A DNA stretch of 6,582 nt, taken from contig CALFSV010000072.1 in assembly GCA_937916485.1 (NCBI GenBank), forward strand, positions 1 to 6,582. Reading direction: 5' to 3'. Made by a program: the position numbers and the translations under genes. Each line of letters starts with the position of its first letter. Within the stretch, counting starts at the first letter, position 1. Shown here piece after piece: positions 5,688 to 6,582 of the stretch. The notes under the pieces are model-generated. The model was given only the letters and a program-made list of their open reading frames with translations. It ran no database searches and was not told the origin of the DNA. This stretch comes from an uncultured Paracoccaceae bacterium (GTDB lineage: Bacteria > Pseudomonadota > Alphaproteobacteria > Rhodobacterales > Rhodobacteraceae).

Positions 5688-6407
5688 GTGTCTTCCAAAC
5701 TAAAAGAAAGCACCATTGCTTCATCGAATTTAAAATCTCGCTCAGACGAGGGCATTATTGTTGAACGCATTTATAAAGCGGTCATGGAACAACGGTTGGC
5801 ACCGAAAACAAAACTGAGCGAGGCCCGCCTCTGCGAGACATTTGGCGTTGGTCGCATGCATGTTCGGCGCGCCCTTCTTCTCCTCGCAAGTCAGGGAATC
5901 ATCGAGCTACAATCAAATCGCGGCGCCTATGTCGCCTGCCCTGACGAATCCGAGGCGAACGATGTCTTCGCAGCCCGCATGTTGATCGAACCACCGCTCG
6001 TTCGGCAAATGGCGCAAAGCCCAGATAATATTGATCTGACACTCCTCACCGACCACATTGCGCTCGAGGATGCTGCGCGTAAGATGAATGAGCGAACCGA
6101 GATCATTCGGCTGTCCGGTGAATTTCACACCAAGCTCGCTCAATCGACGGGAAACAAATTTGTCTTCCGGATGATGCGCGAGCTTGTGACGCGAACATCA
6201 CTCATTGTCGGCCTCTTTGGATCATCCGAAAACGCCAGTTGCCCAGATGATGAACACAGTAACATTCTGGAGGCGATCCGGTTGCGAAACCCGGAACTTG
6301 CCGAAAAACTTCTCATATCTCACTTGAACCATATTCAGAGCGGCCTTGACATGACATCGCGGCAGGCACCTCAGGACGATTTAGCAGCTATTCTTGGATC
6401 GGAGTGA
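5688..6407 (+). CDS. GntR-family transcriptional regulator, FCD subfamily
   Basis: This 239-residue protein has an N-terminal winged helix-turn-helix (about 22-85) with the recognition-helix region RMHVRRALLLLASQGII (56-72) and the wing LQSNRGAYV (74-82). The C-terminal all-helical FCD ligand domain spans about 92-220. Of the four residues that bind metal in well-studied FCD proteins, three histidines are present (H147 in GEFH, H190 in DEHSNILEAI, H212 in ISHL, the last two 22 apart as in LldR). The aspartate of D-x-x-F-H is replaced by S143. The start is GTG, with a weak GAAAG (5676-5680) 7 bases upstream; the next in-frame ATG (M33) would remove part of the DNA-binding domain. It is divergent from the transporter operon and probably its regulator. 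FCD ligands are typically small carboxylates or sugar acids. Confidence 0.9.
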   Translation: MSSKLKESTIASSNLKSRSDEGIIVERIYKAVMEQRLAPKTKLSEARLCETFGVGRMHVRRALLLLASQGIIELQSNRGAYVACPDESEANDVFAARMLIEPPLVRQMAQSPDNIDLTLLTDHIALEDAARKMNERTEIIRLSGEFHTKLAQSTGNKFVFRMMRELVTRTSLIVGLFGSSENASCPDDEHSNILEAIRLRNPELAEKLLISHLNHIQSGLDMTSRQAPQDDLAAILGSE

Positions 6408-6508
6408 TTTTGGGCAATCCCCGTTCTGTGTTGATGAAACGAGGAATTTTTATAGATATTAATCAGATTGGTGCTGTTTGGCGCAGGTTGAGCTTAGCCA
6501 CTCTCAAC
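6408..6508. other. Non-coding spacer after the regulator gene
   Basis: About 100 bases between the regulator stop and the right IS-type repeat. It is relatively AT-rich around 6445-6465. A weak imperfect hairpin (CCCCGTT at 6419-6425 with AACGAGG at 6438-6444, then AATTTTTA) could end the regulator transcript but has a 12-base loop and a mismatch. No recognisable gene is seen. Confidence 0.4.
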
Positions 6509-6582
6509 GGCCCTGTCAGACTAATGAGAACTCACATCAGATTGCTGGCGCAGCCTGAACCTATGCGCTCAATAATTGACGC
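6509..6582 (+). mobile_element. Possible IS6-type element terminus, running out of the window
   Basis: GGCCCTGTCAGAC at 6509-6521 matches the left IS6 terminal repeat (89-77 read on the minus strand) at 12 of 13 bases, and at 14 of 16 when extended to 6524. Its orientation means the element would lie to the right. The following bases do not match the left element's interior, and the ATG at 6563 gives MRSIID, not the transposase start. It would therefore be the 3' end of a related element or a different member. A minus-strand frame ending at 6532 (…SGCASNLM, stop) would suit a transposase C-terminus but is not recognisable. Confidence 0.4.

Noticed and set aside
6419..6452. Possible terminator after the regulator gene
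   Set aside because: The stem is only seven pairs with a mismatch, the loop is 12 bases, and the T-run is offset; insufficient for a confident call.

Overview
The window looks like an accessory region from an alphaproteobacterium, most likely a Rhodobacterales/roseobacter-type genome. This rests on remembered family resemblance only: the IS6-type transposase start at the left edge, the style of the Liv proteins and the GC content near 50%. No rRNA, tRNA or CRISPR sequence is visible.

Layout, left to right. Positions 1-89 are the 5' end of an IS6-family insertion sequence: a terminal inverted repeat at 77-89 and the first ten codons of a transposase on the minus strand. From 105 to 5459, all on the minus strand, lies a six-gene cluster. 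In transcription order it encodes a periplasmic solute-binding protein (4272-5459), two membrane permeases (LivH-like 3285-4154, LivM-like 2300-3280), two ATPases (LivG-like 1521-2303, LivF-like 795-1517) and an Asp/Glu/hydantoin racemase-family enzyme (105-788). The five genes after the binding protein are almost contiguous (gaps of -4 to 6 bases). The binding-protein gene is set apart by a perfect 32-bp tandem duplication and a strong intrinsic terminator, which should make it more abundant than the rest. A divergent gene (5688-6407, plus strand) encodes a GntR/FCD regulator. The 228-bp gap between it and the binding-protein gene holds a 14-bp perfect palindrome inside a candidate minus-strand promoter, and a possible mRNA stem that covers the binding-protein ribosome site. 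At 6509-6521 a second copy of the IS6-type terminal repeat appears in inverted orientation, so the whole module may be bounded by IS6-type ends.

How it may work: the regulator senses a small carboxylate or amino-acid-like ligand and controls the divergent operon. The binding protein captures the ligand in the periplasm, LivHM move it across the inner membrane using LivFG ATP hydrolysis, and the racemase-family enzyme acts on the imported compound or a product of it. No hydantoinase, carbamoylase or other catabolic enzyme is present, so the substrate cannot be read from this window. The individual protein families are well known. What deserves a second look is the regulatory architecture (phased TTGT sites, SD-masking leader, tandem repeat plus terminator) and the IS6 flanks.
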